Shown: piece after piece, positions 17,862 through 30,318 of the stretch
Layout of the letters: the number at the start of each line of letters is the position of its first letter
How positions within the stretch are numbered: position 1 is the stretch's first letter
Notes under the pieces: generated by a model
The model's input: only the letters and a program-made list of their open reading frames with translations
Database searches by the model: none
Told to the model about the DNA's origin: nothing
Made by a program: the position numbers and the translations under genes
Assembly (NCBI RefSeq): GCF_902729435.1
Contig: NZ_CACVCG010000046.1
Location: 62,001-126,000, forward strand
DNA: 64,000 bases
Reading direction: 5' to 3'
From: Magnetospirillum sp. UT-4
Lineage (GTDB): Bacteria; Pseudomonadota; Alphaproteobacteria; Rhodospirillales; Magnetospirillaceae

Positions 17862-17886
17862 CCGCCCCCGGGGAGACCGGGGGCGG
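17862..17886 (-). terminator. Hairpin downstream of lpxC
   Basis: Perfect 10-bp inverted repeat CCGCCCCCGG / CCGGGGGCGG with a 5-nt loop, 27 nt after the lpxC stop on the minus strand. The following bases contain only a short, interrupted T run (GGCTTTCTGG), so intrinsic termination is plausible but weak. Confidence 0.5.
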
Positions 17887-17913
17887 AGCCGTTCGTTCAG
17901 GAGGAGGTGGAAA

Positions 17914-18915
17914 TCAGCCGTTGGCGACGGCGCGCAGATCCGGGGCGGCCTGCTGGGCGGCGGCCGAGCCGGGCAGCACGCTGGTGTATTCCCAGGCGGT
18001 CTGGTCGGCGAACAGGGTGCGCAGCAGCAGGTTGTTCAGGGCGTGGCCGGAGCGGATTCCGTGGAAGCGGCCGATCAGGGGGGCGCCGGCCAGATAGAGG
18101 TCGCCGACCGCGTCGAGGATCTTGTGGCGGACGAACTCGTCGCCGTAGCGAAGGCCGTCGTCGTTCAGCACCTTGCGGCCGGTGCTGTCGATCACCACCG
18201 CGTTGTCCAGCGAGCCGCCGCGGGCCAGGCCGGCGGCGCGCAGCATGGTGACGTCCTGCTCGAAGCCGAAGGTGCGGGCGCGGGAAATCTCGGACTTGAA
18301 GGCGCCGCGGGTGAGCGCGACGGAAAATTCCTGGCGGGCGATGGCCTGGCTGGCGAAATCGATCTCGAACGTCAGCGAGAACCCGGCGCCCGGGATCAGG
18401 GTGGCCGACTTGTCGCCGTCCTTGACCGACACCCGCTTCAGCACCCGGATGGCGCGGCGCGGCGCCGAAAGCTCGACGGTGCCTGCGCATTCGACCAGGA
18501 ACAGGAAGGGGGCGGCCGAGCCGTCCATCACCGGCACCTCGGCGCCGTTGATCTCGATCAGGCAGTTGTCGACGCCCGAGCCGGCCAGCGCGCTCAGCAG
18601 GTGCTCGACGGTGCCCACCGCAACGCCGTCCCCGTTGACCAGGCAGGTATTCATGCGGGTGTCGCCGACATTCGACCACAGAGCGGGAACGATGGCGCCG
18701 CGGCCGGCGATGTCGGTGCGCTTGAAGCGGATGCCGGTATCGGGATCGGCCGGGTGCAGCACCATGGTGACCTTGGCACCCGAATGCAGACCGATGCCGG
18801 TGCAGGCGATGGCGGTCTTCAGGGTACGCTGGCGGATGGCCATATGATCGGAAGAGTCGGGGGTGGCCTTGATGGTGGAAACCACGTCGGAGTTCGCGAA
18901 CTTCACTGACTTCAC
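17914..18915 (-). CDS. lpxC: UDP-3-O-acyl-N-acetylglucosamine deacetylase LpxC
   Basis: A 333-residue zinc deacetylase catalysing the first committed step of lipid A synthesis in the cytoplasm. Family signatures are [52 protein letters not shown], and [19 protein letters not shown] followed by the late SGHALNN; the zinc-ligand histidines and catalytic Glu lie in these segments. The GTG at 18915 gives a 24-residue extension with strongly coding base usage; the alternative ATG at 18843 would give 309 residues, closer to the 305 of the E. coli protein, but has no visible ribosome-binding site. It lies downstream of ftsZ but is separated by a strong terminator, so it probably has its own promoter. 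Confidence 0.95.
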   Translation of the reverse strand: MKSVKFANSDVVSTIKATPDSSDHMAIRQRTLKTAIACTGIGLHSGAKVTMVLHPADPDTGIRFKRTDIAGRGAIVPALWSNVGDTRMNTCLVNGDGVAVGTVEHLLSALAGSGVDNCLIEINGAEVPVMDGSAAPFLFLVECAGTVELSAPRRAIRVLKRVSVKDGDKSATLIPGAGFSLTFEIDFASQAIARQEFSVALTRGAFKSEISRARTFGFEQDVTMLRAAGLARGGSLDNAVVIDSTGRKVLNDDGLRYGDEFVRHKILDAVGDLYLAGAPLIGRFHGIRSGHALNNLLLRTLFADQTAWEYTSVLPGSAAAQQAAPDLRAVANG

Positions 18916-19068
18916 CCCATGTCCGGCGGGAGGTGGGCTTACGGTTACCCGCGATGCCCGGTCGTTCCGGCCTGTTTCGACGCTTGAACACTAGCCCTGG
19001 GGGCGCAAGGCCTCAAATCAATCATTGTTTCGTTTTGTTACACCTGCGAAGGGGTTATTGCGCAGTGC

Positions 19069-19107
19069 AAAAAAAGGCGGCCCGGCGCCGAGGTGGCGGC
19101 CGGGCCG
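19069..19107 (-). terminator. Rho-independent terminator after ftsZ
   Basis: On the minus strand a GC-rich hairpin with arms CGGCCCGGC / GCCGGGCCG (19099-19107 and 19078-19086) is followed after GCC by seven T residues. It lies 37 nt past the ftsZ stop and is a textbook intrinsic terminator ending the division and cell-wall cluster. Confidence 0.9.
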
Positions 19108-19143
19108 AAGTCGTTCAGCAACGCGAATTCCGGTCCCTGCGGG

Positions 19144-20931
19144 TCAGTTGGCCTGACGGCGCAGGAAGGCCGGAATGTCGAGGTCCTCGGAGGCGCGCGA
19201 CACCGCCGGCTGGGCGGCCATGCGCGGCTGCGGGGCCGGCGGGGCCGAGGCCGCCTCCTGGCGGGCCGGCTGCGGCGCCGGCTGGGCCGGACGGCGCGAG
19301 GCGACCAGGCGCTCGAACAGCGAGCCGGTGCGGCGCGGCTCGGGTTCGGGCTGCGGCTGCGGCCGCGCCTGGGCCTGGGCCGGAGCCGGCTGTGCCGGAC
19401 GGGCGGCCGGGGCGGCGGCCGGGGCCGGGTTGGCGCGATGCACCGCCGCGGCAATGTCACCCACCGCCTGGGTCAGCGCCGACATGTCCGGGGCCGGCGG
19501 GAATTCCGCCTCGGCTTCCGGCTGGCGGGCGAACGAGGGCTCCACCCGCTGCGCCGTCGCGGTTTCACCGCGCTGGCTGAAGCTCGGCTCGGGGCGGGTG
19601 AAGGCCGGCTCGGACCGGGCGAAGGCCGGCTCCGGGCGGTTGTTGAACGCGGGTTCGACCCGCTGGTTGAAGGCGGGTTCGACCCGCTGGTTGAAGGCGG
19701 GTTCGACCCGCTGGTTGAAGGCGGCCTCCACCCGCGGGTCGCGGGCCAGGTCGGGCTGAATCACCTTGGCGGCGGCGGCGACCGAGACGGTGGCGGTGCC
19801 GGCGCGAGCCACCACCGGCTCGGCGATGGCGGCCGCCTGGGTGGCGCCGGCGGTCACCACGCGGGGCTGGAACACCGGGGTGGCGGCCGGAGCGGCGGCG
19901 ACCTTGGGCTGGGCCGGGGCGTTGCCGCCGACCAGCGAGATCATGGTCGGCCGGGGCTGCTGGGCCGCTTCCGAGGCGATGCCGGTGGCCACCACCGAGA
20001 CCCGCATCTTGCCGGTCAGGTTCTCGTCGAAGGTCGAGCCGAAGATGATGTTGGCGTCGGGGTCGACCTCGTCGCGGATGCGGTTGGCCGCCTCGTCGAC
20101 CTCGAACAGGGTCATGTCCGAGCCGCCGGTGATGTTGATCAGCACGCCCTTCGCCCCCTTCATCGAGGTGTCGTCGAGCAGCGGGTTGGAGATGGCGGCC
20201 TCGGCGGCGGCGATGGCGCGCTTGTCGCCGTCGGCCTCGCCGGTGCCCATCATCGCCTTGCCCATCTCGCTCATCACCGTGCGGATGTCGGCGAAGTCCA
20301 GGTTGATCAGGCCGGGCATGATCATCAGGTCGGTGACCCCGCGCACGCCGGAATACAGCACGTCGTCGGCCATCTTGAAGGCGTCGGCGAAGGTGGTGCG
20401 CTCGGTGGCGACGCGGAACAGGTTCTGGTTGGGGATGATGATCAGGGTATCGACGTACTGCGACAGCTCCTCGATGGCGCCCTCGGCGGTGCGCATGCGG
20501 TGGGCGCCCTCGAAGTGGAACGGCTTGGTCACCACGCCGACGGTCAGGATGCCTTGGTCGCGTGCGGCCCGGGCGATCACCGGCGCGGCGCCCGAACCGG
20601 TGCCGCCGCCCATGCCGGCGGTGATGAACACCATGTTGGCGGCGCCGATCTGGTTGATGATCTCCTCCAGGCTTTCCTCGGCGGCGGCGCGGCCGATATC
20701 GGGACGCGAGCCGGCGCCCAGGCCCTGGGTGACGTTGGTGCCCAGCTGGATGCGGCGCTCGGTGCGCGACTGGGCGATGGACTGGGCGTCGGTGTTGGCG
20801 ACGACGAAATCCACGCCTTCCAGCTTCGAGGCGATCATGTTGTTGACGGCGTTGCCGCCGGCGCCGCCGACACCGACGACGGTGATGCGGGGCTTGAGTT
20901 CGTGGGTCGAGTCGGGATGGAAATTGAGCAT
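19144..20931 (-). CDS. ftsZ: Cell division protein FtsZ
   Basis: A 595-residue tubulin homologue that polymerises with GTP into the cytokinetic ring. [15 protein letters not shown] starts the nucleotide domain and the tubulin signature GGGTGSG is at residues 108-114. The globular part ends near residue 320; a long Pro/Ala-rich linker (about 250 residues) follows, then a conserved C-terminal peptide [11 protein letters not shown] that binds FtsA. The protein is far longer than the 383 residues of E. coli FtsZ owing to this linker, which contains tandem VEPAFNQR repeats. The start ATG has an excellent GGAGG site 7 nt upstream. Last gene of the cluster. Confidence 0.98.
   Translation of the reverse strand: MLNFHPDSTHELKPRITVVGVGGAGGNAVNNMIASKLEGVDFVVANTDAQSIAQSRTERRIQLGTNVTQGLGAGSRPDIGRAAAEESLEEIINQIGAANMVFITAGMGGGTGSGAAPVIARAARDQGILTVGVVTKPFHFEGAHRMRTAEGAIEELSQYVDTLIIIPNQNLFRVATERTTFADAFKMADDVLYSGVRGVTDLMIMPGLINLDFADIRTVMSEMGKAMMGTGEADGDKRAIAAAEAAISNPLLDDTSMKGAKGVLINITGGSDMTLFEVDEAANRIRDEVDPDANIIFGSTFDENLTGKMRVSVVATGIASEAAQQPRPTMISLVGGNAPAQPKVAAAPAATPVFQPRVVTAGATQAAAIAEPVVARAGTATVSVAAAAKVIQPDLARDPRVEAAFNQRVEPAFNQRVEPAFNQRVEPAFNNRPEPAFARSEPAFTRPEPSFSQRGETATAQRVEPSFARQPEAEAEFPPAPDMSALTQAVGDIAAAVHRANPAPAAAPAARPAQPAPAQAQARPQPQPEPEPRRTGSLFERLVASRRPAQPAPQPARQEAASAPPAPQPRMAAQPAVSRASEDLDIPAFLRRQAN
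19649..19720 (-). repeat. Three perfect 24-bp tandem repeats inside ftsZ
   Basis: Three head-to-tail identical 24-bp units (19649-19672, 19673-19696, 19697-19720) encode the octapeptide repeat FNQRVEPA in the FtsZ linker. Degenerate copies continue on both sides in the protein ([17 protein letters not shown]). The perfect identity points to recent expansion or ongoing homogenisation. Confidence 0.95.
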
Positions 20932-20987
20932 CTTGTTACCTCCGCGCTGCTGTCGCCGGTCTTTGCCGGCAGTCTTGAAGGGGTTAT

Positions 20988-22226
20988 CTAGAAATTGCGT
21001 TTGAGCCACTGTCCGAACCGTCCGAATCCTGAGCCGGCCTCCTCGCCGCCGCCGGCCTTGCGCCCGGCCTTGGCCGGGGGCGCGTGGGCCATGGCGTAGC
21101 GGATCAGTCCGGCGCAGGTGGAAAAGGCCGGGCCGCCGGTGGCCTCGGGCAGCCCGTGGAAGCCCACCGGGCGGCCCAGCCGGACCTGCTTGTCGAGCAC
21201 CAGCCCGGCCAATTCGCGCACGCCCTGCATCTGGCTGGCGCCGCCGGTCAGCACCACGCGCCGCCCGGCCAGCTTGTCGAAGCCGCCATGCTCGAGGTGC
21301 GAGCGGACCAGCTCGAAGGTCTCTTCCAGCCGCGGCTGGATGATCTGGATCAGCATGGAGCGCGGCACCTGGTTGGCGGCGCCGTCCTCGTCCTCGCCGA
21401 CCAGCGGCACCTTCAGCATCTCGCGGTCGTCGGCGGCCGAGGGGATGGCGCTGCCGTACAGGGTCTTCATCCGCTCGGCATAGGCCAGCGTGGTGGACAG
21501 GCCGCGAGCGACGTCGTTGGTGACGTGATGGCCGCCCACCGGGATGATGTCGGTGTGCACCAGCTGGCCGGCCAGGAACACCGCGATGGAGGTGGTGCCT
21601 CCGCCCATGTCGATGCAGGTGACGCCCAGCTCCTTCTCGTCCTCGACCAGGCAGGCCAGGCCCGAGCCGTAGGGGCTGACCACCCGGCTCTCGATGTCCA
21701 AGTGGCAGCGGTGCACCACGGTCTGCAGGTTGCGCACCGGGCCGATGGCGGCGGCGATGACGTGGATCGCCACGCCCAGGCGCTCGCCGTACATGCCGCG
21801 CGGATCCTTGATGCCCTCGTTGCCGTCGATGGTGTAATCCACCGGGATGGCGTGGATCAGCTCGCGGTCGGCGGTCTCGTTGTGGGCGCGGCCGTGATCG
21901 AGCATGCGGCGGATGTCGGCCTCGTTGACGGCGTGGCCGTTCATGGCCACCTCGACCTTGACGTTGGTCGAGGCGGGCGTGCCGCCGGCGACGTTGACCA
22001 CCACCGACTTGACGCGCTCGCCGGCCATCTCCTCGGCGGCGTCCACCGAGGCGCGGATGGAATGCTCCAGCTCCTCCATGTCGACCACCGCGCCGGCCCG
22101 CATGCCGCGCGCCAGCTGATGGCCGATGCCGATGATGCGCGGAGAGCCGTCGTCCTGGACGCGCGCCAGGAAACAGCACACCTTGGTGCTGCCGACGTCG
22201 AGAGCCGCGATCAGTCCGCTACGCAT
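20988..22226 (-). CDS. ftsA: Cell division protein FtsA
   Basis: A 412-residue actin-fold ATPase that tethers FtsZ to the membrane. [17 protein letters not shown] is the phosphate-1 motif, [14 protein letters not shown] the phosphate-2 motif, and [12 protein letters not shown] the adenosine motif. The C-terminal [12 protein letters not shown] is the amphipathic membrane-targeting helix. A 56-nt gap separates it from ftsZ, which has its own strong ribosome-binding site. It lies 17 nt downstream of the ftsQ stop. Confidence 0.97.
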   Translation of the reverse strand: MRSGLIAALDVGSTKVCCFLARVQDDGSPRIIGIGHQLARGMRAGAVVDMEELEHSIRASVDAAEEMAGERVKSVVVNVAGGTPASTNVKVEVAMNGHAVNEADIRRMLDHGRAHNETADRELIHAIPVDYTIDGNEGIKDPRGMYGERLGVAIHVIAAAIGPVRNLQTVVHRCHLDIESRVVSPYGSGLACLVEDEKELGVTCIDMGGGTTSIAVFLAGQLVHTDIIPVGGHHVTNDVARGLSTTLAYAERMKTLYGSAIPSAADDREMLKVPLVGEDEDGAANQVPRSMLIQIIQPRLEETFELVRSHLEHGGFDKLAGRRVVLTGGASQMQGVRELAGLVLDKQVRLGRPVGFHGLPEATGGPAFSTCAGLIRYAMAHAPPAKAGRKAGGGEEAGSGFGRFGQWLKRNF

Positions 22227-22243
22227 TCCCCCCCGTCCCTCTT

Positions 22244-23218
22244 CTAGGCCCCGTTGTCCTTGCGCTTCACGGCATCCGCCGCGGCCGCCGGGCGCTCGGT
22301 CTTCAGCACCATGCGGTCGGGCACGCGCAGATCGACCATGTCGATCTGGCGCCCTGAAAGCCCCCGATTGCGTTCCACTTCGGCCAGGCGGTGCCAGGCC
22401 GCCTCGGCGCCCTCTTCCGGCAGCCGGACCTCCAGGCCGTCCTTGGAATCGTCCAGCATCACGTTCCAGCGGCGGTTGCCGACCCGCACCGCCGCCTTGA
22501 CCCGCGCCGCCAGCTCCGGCTCGACGGCGATCAGCGCCAGCAATTCGGCGGCGCGCACCCCGGCGCCGTCGCCCACCACCAGCGGCAACCCTTCGAACCC
22601 GGCGATGGAGCCGGGAATCTGGTGGCCGTCGCGATCCACCAGGACATGGCCGCCGTTGTTCTGCCAGATGGCCACCGGCTGGCGCTCGGCGATGGCGAGG
22701 TGCAGGTTGCCCGGCAGCCGGCGCTCGACGGCGGCGGCCCGCACCGAGGGAATGGCTTCCAGCCGGTCGCGCACCGCCTCGATGTCGATGCCCAGGATGG
22801 GGGAGCCGTGGCGGGCGGACAGGGCCGACGAGATGTCGTCCAGCGAGGTTCGGCCGCGCCCGCTGATGGTCACGTCCGCGACGCGGAAGCCGGCCTCGGC
22901 GGTGGCGTCCAGCACCATGGCGAATGCGGTGCGGGCGGTCCGCTGCAGCACCCCCGAATGCCACACCACGGCGCCGCCGACCGCCAGGGCGGTGACGGCG
23001 ACGCCGCCGGCCGCCAGCTTCTGCAGGGGCGTCAGGTCGAAGCGCGGCAGCACCCGCTTGCGCCGCGTCTTCTTCGGCTTCGGCTCGGCCTCGGCGCGCG
23101 GGCTTGGCGTGGTGCGCGGGCCGGGCGCAGTGCGGCGCGGCCGCGACGGCGCCGCCGCCGTGGGCTGGATGCGGTCGTCGGCGGTGACGACGATGTCGGT
23201 GTCGCTCAGGCGTCGCAT
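22244..23218 (-). CDS. ftsQ: Cell division protein FtsQ
   Basis: A 324-residue bitopic division protein. A basic, Pro-rich cytoplasmic N-terminus (residues 1-65) precedes one membrane segment (about 68-90, AAGGVAVTALAVGGAVVW), then a periplasmic POTRA domain (VADVTISGRGRTSLDDIS...) and the FtsQ/DivIB beta domain (IQMVDLRVPDRM-like ending). FtsQ scaffolds FtsB/FtsL in the divisome. The ATG at 23218 overlaps the ddl stop by 13 nt; a longer frame runs inside ddl and is rejected. Confidence 0.93.
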   Translation of the reverse strand: MRRLSDTDIVVTADDRIQPTAAAPSRPRRTAPGPRTTPSPRAEAEPKPKKTRRKRVLPRFDLTPLQKLAAGGVAVTALAVGGAVVWHSGVLQRTARTAFAMVLDATAEAGFRVADVTISGRGRTSLDDISSALSARHGSPILGIDIEAVRDRLEAIPSVRAAAVERRLPGNLHLAIAERQPVAIWQNNGGHVLVDRDGHQIPGSIAGFEGLPLVVGDGAGVRAAELLALIAVEPELAARVKAAVRVGNRRWNVMLDDSKDGLEVRLPEEGAEAAWHRLAEVERNRGLSGRQIDMVDLRVPDRMVLKTERPAAAADAVKRKDNGA

Positions 23219-24120
23219 GCGGCGTTCTCCACCATCCAGCGCACCAGCTCGGGGAAGGTGATGCCGCCATGGGCGGCGATCTCGGGCACCAGCGAGGTGG
23301 CGGTCATGCCCGGCTGGGTGTTGACCTCCAGCACCGCCAGACGGGCGGGCTGCCCGAGCCGGGTGTCGTCGTAGCGGATGTCGGTGCGGCTGACCCCGCG
23401 GCAGCCCAGCACCCGGTGCGCCGCTTCCGCCAGCCGGCAGCATTCGGCGGCGTCGGCGGCCGGGATGGGGGCCGGCATCAGGTGGCGCGAGCCGCCCGGC
23501 GCGTACTTGGCGTCATAGTCGTAGAAGCCGCGGTCCGAGGTGATCTCCAGCACCCCCAGGGCCTTGCCGCCCATCACCGCCACCGTCAGCTCGCGGCCGG
23601 GCACGAATTCCTCGACCAGCACCTGGGCGGCGGCGAACGGCCAGTCGGTCAGGGGATCGCGGTTGTCGCCCTCCTTGATGACGTAGACGCCCACCGACGA
23701 GCCCTCGTTCAGCGGCTTGACCACATAGGGGCGCGGCAGCGGCGCGGGCTCGCCCTTGGCCACCACCCGGCCGTCGGCGACCGGGATGCCGGCCTGGACG
23801 AACAGGGCGCGGGCGAAGGCCTTGTCCATGGCGGCGGCCGAGGCCAGCAGGCCGGAATGGGTGTAGGGGATCTCCAGCAGATTGAGCACGCCCTGGACGC
23901 AGCCGTCCTCGCCGAAGCGGCCGTGCAGGGCGTTGAACACCACATCGGGCCGGCTGGCGACGATCTCGCGCACCATGTCGCCGGGATCGCGGCCGACATC
24001 GAGCATGGTGACGGTGTAGCCGGCCTGCTCCAGGGCATGGCCGGCGGCCTTGCCCGAGTTCAAGGACACCTCGCGTTCCGCCGAGGCGCCGCCCATCAGT
24101 ACGGTGACGCGCTTTACCAT
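23206..24120 (-). CDS. ddl: D-alanine--D-alanine ligase
   Basis: A 304-residue ATP-grasp ligase joining two D-alanines for the peptidoglycan stem. MGGASAEREVSLNSG is the N-terminal signature, HGRFGEDGCVQGVLNLLEIPYTHSG binds substrate, and KPLNEGSSVGV and EVNTQPGMT form the ATP-grasp site. The ATG at 24120 is preferred over one 24 nt upstream because GGAG lies 8 nt before it and the family begins there. Overlaps ftsQ. A 139-nt repeat-bearing gap separates it from murB. Confidence 0.96.
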   Translation of the reverse strand: MVKRVTVLMGGASAEREVSLNSGKAAGHALEQAGYTVTMLDVGRDPGDMVREIVASRPDVVFNALHGRFGEDGCVQGVLNLLEIPYTHSGLLASAAAMDKAFARALFVQAGIPVADGRVVAKGEPAPLPRPYVVKPLNEGSSVGVYVIKEGDNRDPLTDWPFAAAQVLVEEFVPGRELTVAVMGGKALGVLEITSDRGFYDYDAKYAPGGSRHLMPAPIPAADAAECCRLAEAAHRVLGCRGVSRTDIRYDDTRLGQPARLAVLEVNTQPGMTATSLVPEIAAHGGITFPELVRWMVENAACDA

Positions 24121-24162
24121 TGCTTCGCTCCGCTGCGTGGCCATGGCGTCGCTCCAATAATT

Positions 24163-24248
24163 CCGTCATGCCCGCGCAGGCGGGCATCCATGGCGCCACC
24201 CATGGGCTTCGTGGCCGGCATGGATCCCCGCCTGCGCGGGGATGACGG
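24163..24248. repeat. REP-like palindromic intergenic element
   Basis: Two imperfect 30-nt inverted arms (24163-24192 and 24219-24248) begin CCGTCAT and share the core CCCGCGCAGGCGGG, separated by a 26-nt loop region. A related element with the same core occurs at 41994-42091. Such elements are dispersed bacterial palindromes; here it sits inside the dcw operon between murB and ddl. Confidence 0.85.
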
Positions 24249-24259
24249 GATGAAGGCGG

Positions 24260-25180
<921 letters not shown>

Positions 25181-25202
25181 CGGGCTCCTCCCATGCTCAA
25201 GC

Positions 25203-25312
25203 TCCCCTCCCCTTCATGGGGAGGGGTCGGGGGTGGGGTGAGGTCCGCGACAACGCCGACGCGGTTCGCCCCCCACCCCAGCCCTCCCCACCAGGGGGAG
25301 GGGGTATGCGTG
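25203..25312. repeat. G/C-rich palindromic intergenic repeat
   Basis: Imperfect inverted arms of about 35 nt, the left reading CCCCTCCCCTTCATGGGGAG and on to GGGGTGGGG, the right ending CCAGGGGGAGGGGG, separated by about 35 nt. It has the form of dispersed palindromic repeats common in G+C-rich proteobacteria. It lies between murC and murB in the dcw operon. Confidence 0.8.
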
Positions 25313-25322
25313 CGGACGGCGA

Positions 25323-26743
<1,421 letters not shown>

Positions 26744-26747
<4 letters not shown>

Positions 26748-27853
26748 CGGGCGGATTCCTTGTCGTGCAAGGCGGCGACCAGGTCGGCCAGGCGCGCCGC
26801 CGCGTCGGGGCGGCCGGCGGCGCGGGCGCACGAGGCGGCGCGGGCCAGGGTGCCGGGTTGGGTGAACAGCTGCTCCAGGCGGGCGGCCAGGATGTCGGGG
26901 GTGAAGCCCGGCTGCGGCATCAGCCAGCCGCCGCCGCAATCATCGACGGCGTGGGCGTTGGCGGTCTGGTGGTCGTCGATGGCGTGGGGATAGGGCACCA
27001 GGATCGACGGGCGGCCGATGCTGGTGAGCTCGGCCACCGTCGAGGCGCCGGCCCGGGCGATCACCAGATGGGCGGCGGCCAGGCGCTCGGGGACGTCGGC
27101 GAAGAAGCTGTCCAGGGTGGCGGCGATCCCGGTCCCCTGATAGGCGCGGCGCACCCCGTCCAGGTCCTCGGCGCGGCATTGCTGCGCCAGCTCGATGCGG
27201 GCGCGCAAGGGTTCGGGCAGGCGGGCCAGGGCGGCCGGCACCACCTCGGACAGCACCCGCGCTCCCTGGCTGCCGCCCAGCACCAGCAGGCGCACCGGCG
27301 AAGCCTCGTCGAGGGCGGGATAGGGGGAGTCGCGCAGGGCGGCGATGGCGGCGCGCACCGGCATGCCGGTATGCACCACCTTGGCCCGCACCGCGTCATC
27401 CACGTGGGCGACCTGGGCGTAGGAGGTGGCGACCCGGGCGACCCGGCCGGCCAGCAGGCGGTTGGCGCGGCCCAGCACGGCGTTCTGCTCGTGCAGGGCG
27501 GCCGGAATGCCCAGCAGGCTGGCCGCCACCACCGCCGGCACCGAGGCGTAGCCGCCGAAGCCCACCACCACCTGGGGCCGCTCGCGCTTGAGGATGGAGC
27601 GGGCCTGGATCACCCCCAGGGCCAGTTCGGCGATGCCCTTGAGGCGCGACGCCAGGCCGCGCCCGGCGATGCCGCCGGCGGCGATGCGGAAGGTCTCGAT
27701 GCTGCCCAGGGTGCCGCCATAGGCGTGGCCGCGACGGTCGGTCATCAGGCCCAGCCGCCAGCCCTTGTCGATCAGCGCGCCGGCCAGCGCCTCGGCCGGG
27801 AAGACGTGTCCGCCGGTGCCGCCGGCCGCCAGCAATGCGAAGGGCTTGGTCAT
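26744..27853 (-). CDS. murG: Undecaprenyldiphospho-muramoylpentapeptide beta-N-acetylglucosaminyltransferase MurG
   Basis: A 369-residue GT28 enzyme making lipid II from lipid I at the inner membrane face. [18 protein letters not shown] is the N-terminal G loop, [11 protein letters not shown] and [14 protein letters not shown] follow, and [10 protein letters not shown] and [11 protein letters not shown] form the UDP-GlcNAc site. Starts overlap ftsW and ends overlap murC (ATGA each). Confidence 0.97.
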
Positions 27854-28974
27854 TGATCCAGGCCCTCCGTGCCGTAGCGCTTGCGGGTCAGCGCCAGCAC
27901 CATGCCCATGCCGAGCGCCAGCGCCAGCATGGACGAGCCGCCATACGAGATGAACGGCAGGGTCATGCCCTTGGTCGGCATCAGCCGCAGGGTCGAGGCC
28001 ATGTTGATGATCGCCTGCAGCCCGAACTGCACCAGCAGGCCGGCCGAGGCCAGCACCACGAACAGGTTCTCCTCCTTCATCAGCCGCGAGAAGCCGCGCA
28101 GCACGATGAAGGCGAACAGCGCCACCACCACCAGGCACAGGGCGATGCCGAATTCCTCGCCGGCCACCGCCAGGATGAAATCGGTATGGGCGTCGGGCAG
28201 CACCATCTTGACCCGCCCCTCGCCGGGGCCGCGGCCGAAGATGCCGCCGTTCTTGAAGGCGTTCAGCGCCGTCATCACCTGGTAGGCGTCGCCCGCCCCG
28301 GGATCGAGGAAGCGATCGACCCGGCTTTGCACGTGGCCGAAGGTGAAATAGGCGCCGATACCGCCGGCCAGGCCGAGCAGTCCCAGCAGCACCACCAGCA
28401 CCATGGGCAGGCCGGCCAGGAAGAATTGGGTGCCCCAGATGGCGGCGACGATCAGGGTCTGCCCGACATCGGGCTGCAGCAGCAGCAGCAGCGCGGTCAG
28501 GCCGAACAGGGCGGTGGCCACCGCCTTGCCGGGGAAGCCGGGGTTGAGGCGGCTTTCCGCGAACATCCAGGCGGCGACCACGGCGAAGGTGGGCTTGGCG
28601 AACTCGCTGGGCTGGATCGACAGGCCGCCGAAGGAGATCCAGCGGGTGGCGCCCTTGACCTCGGGCCCCAGGAAAAGCACCGCCAGCAGCAGCACCGTCG
28701 AGCCGGCGAAGCCGATCACCCCCAGCCGCCGCACCTGGCGCGGCGACATCAGCGACACCGCCGTCATGGCCGCCAAGGCGGGGATCAGGAAGATGAACTG
28801 GCGGCGGATGAAGTGGAACGATTCGGCGCCGATGCGGTCGGCCACCGCCGGGCTGGCGGCCATGGTCAGCAGGATGCCGATGCCGATCAGCGAGAACAGC
28901 GCGGCGATGGTCCAGCGGTCGACCGTCCACCACCAGCGTCCGATTACGGAAGTATCGGTGCGGCCGAAAGTCAT
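27850..28974 (-). CDS. ftsW: Peptidoglycan glycosyltransferase FtsW (SEDS family)
   Basis: A 374-residue polytopic SEDS protein with about nine to ten hydrophobic segments, polymerising lipid II at the septum with FtsI. Conserved segments are GGLSIQPSEFAKPTF, FLLAGLPM-type regions, the GRGPGEGRVKMVLPDAHTDF loop, and ISYGGSSMLA near the C-terminus. The start ATG overlaps the murD stop by 4 nt. Confidence 0.96.
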   Translation of the reverse strand: MTFGRTDTSVIGRWWWTVDRWTIAALFSLIGIGILLTMAASPAVADRIGAESFHFIRRQFIFLIPALAAMTAVSLMSPRQVRRLGVIGFAGSTVLLLAVLFLGPEVKGATRWISFGGLSIQPSEFAKPTFAVVAAWMFAESRLNPGFPGKAVATALFGLTALLLLLQPDVGQTLIVAAIWGTQFFLAGLPMVLVVLLGLLGLAGGIGAYFTFGHVQSRVDRFLDPGAGDAYQVMTALNAFKNGGIFGRGPGEGRVKMVLPDAHTDFILAVAGEEFGIALCLVVVALFAFIVLRGFSRLMKEENLFVVLASAGLLVQFGLQAIINMASTLRLMPTKGMTLPFISYGGSSMLALALGMGMVLALTRKRYGTEGLDQ

Positions 28975-30314
28975 GCCAGCCCCCTCACCAATTGGCGGAA
29001 GGTGTCGCCGCGGTGCTCGAAGCTGCGGAACTGGTCCCACGAGGCGCAGGCCGGCGACAGCAGCACCACCTCGCCCGGGGCGGCGCGGTTGTGGGCGGCC
29101 GACAGCGCGGTGACAAGTTCGTGGCAGACGGTGAAGGGCACCTTGCCGTCCAGGGTGGCGGCGAATTGTTCGGCCGCCTCGCCGATCAGATAGGCGCGGG
29201 CGATGCGCGGGAACAGCGGCGCCAGCGCCGCGATGCCGCCTTCCTTGGCCTGGCCGCCGGCGATCCAGTGGACATTCTCGTAGCAGACCAGCGCCTTCTC
29301 GGCGGCATCGGCGTTGGTCGCCTTGGAATCGTTGACGTAGCGGACGCCGTTGATCTCGGCCACCAGCTCCTGGCGGTGGGCCAGGCCGGGATAGGTGGCG
29401 AGGCCGGCGACGATGGTCTCGGGCGCCAGCCCCAGGGCGCTGGCCATGGCATGGACGGCGCAGGCGTTCTGCCAGTTGTGGCGGCCCGGCAACTGCGGCA
29501 GTTGGGCCAGGTCGCAGATCTCGCGGCCCTCGTCGCGCAGGGTGCCGTCGGGGGCGGCGACGTGGGCGTCGTAATGCTCGACCGAGATTTCCGCCAGGTC
29601 GAGGCCGCGGGCCAGCAGCTCCTGAGCGATGGTGGTGCAGTGCTGGTCGTCGATGCCGATCACCGCCTTGCCATTGGGGCCCAGGAAGTCGAACAGCCGG
29701 CGCTTGGCCGCGACGTAGCCCTCGAGCCCGCCGTGACGGCCCAGGTGGTCAGGGGTGACGTTGAGCAGCACGGCGGCCGCCAGGGTCGGCGAGCGCACCA
29801 GCTCCAACTGGTAGCTGGACAGCTCCAGCACGTAGATCCCGCCCTCGCCCAACTCGGGCAAATCCAGGGCGGCGGTGCCGAGATTGCCGCCGGCCGCCAC
29901 CTCCAGCCCGCCGGCCGCCAGCACGTGGGCCAGCAGGGTGGTGGTGGTGCTCTTGCCGTTGGTGCCGGTGACCGCCACGAAGCGGTTGCCCGGCCGGGCG
30001 CGGGCCAGCAGCTCGACGTCGCAGACCAACTCGATGCCGGCCGCCCGCGCCCGCTCGGCCACCGGATGCGGCTCGGGATGGGTATGGGGGATGCCGGGGC
30101 TCCACACCATCAGCGCGACCTTTGACAGATCGGCGCTCATCAGGTCGGCGATGGGAATGCCCGCCTCGGCGGCGGCGGCGCGGGCCGCCTCGGAATCGTC
30201 CCAGGCCAGCACGGCGGCGCCGCTGTCCAGCAGCGCGCGGGCGGTGGCGGTGCCGGAGCGGCCCAGCCCCATCACCGCCACCTGCTTGCCGTCGAGGAAG
30301 GGGACGCGGATCAT
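28971..30314 (-). CDS. murD: UDP-N-acetylmuramoylalanine--D-glutamate ligase MurD
   Basis: A 447-residue Mur ligase adding D-glutamate. VAVMGLGRSGTATARAL is the N-terminal nucleotide fold, VTGTNGKSTTTTLL the ATP loop, and VNDSKATNADAAEKAL and LLSPACASWDQF are MurD signatures. It starts 4 nt after the mraY stop and overlaps ftsW. Confidence 0.97.
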   Translation of the reverse strand: MIRVPFLDGKQVAVMGLGRSGTATARALLDSGAAVLAWDDSEAARAAAAEAGIPIADLMSADLSKVALMVWSPGIPHTHPEPHPVAERARAAGIELVCDVELLARARPGNRFVAVTGTNGKSTTTTLLAHVLAAGGLEVAAGGNLGTAALDLPELGEGGIYVLELSSYQLELVRSPTLAAAVLLNVTPDHLGRHGGLEGYVAAKRRLFDFLGPNGKAVIGIDDQHCTTIAQELLARGLDLAEISVEHYDAHVAAPDGTLRDEGREICDLAQLPQLPGRHNWQNACAVHAMASALGLAPETIVAGLATYPGLAHRQELVAEINGVRYVNDSKATNADAAEKALVCYENVHWIAGGQAKEGGIAALAPLFPRIARAYLIGEAAEQFAATLDGKVPFTVCHELVTALSAAHNRAAPGEVVLLSPACASWDQFRSFEHRGDTFRQLVRGLA

Positions 30315-30318
30315 CGGC

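Noticed and set aside
24121-24259. Terminator between ddl and murB
   Set aside because: The hairpin is a REP-like palindrome with no T run and a related copy at 41994; operon structure argues against a stop here.
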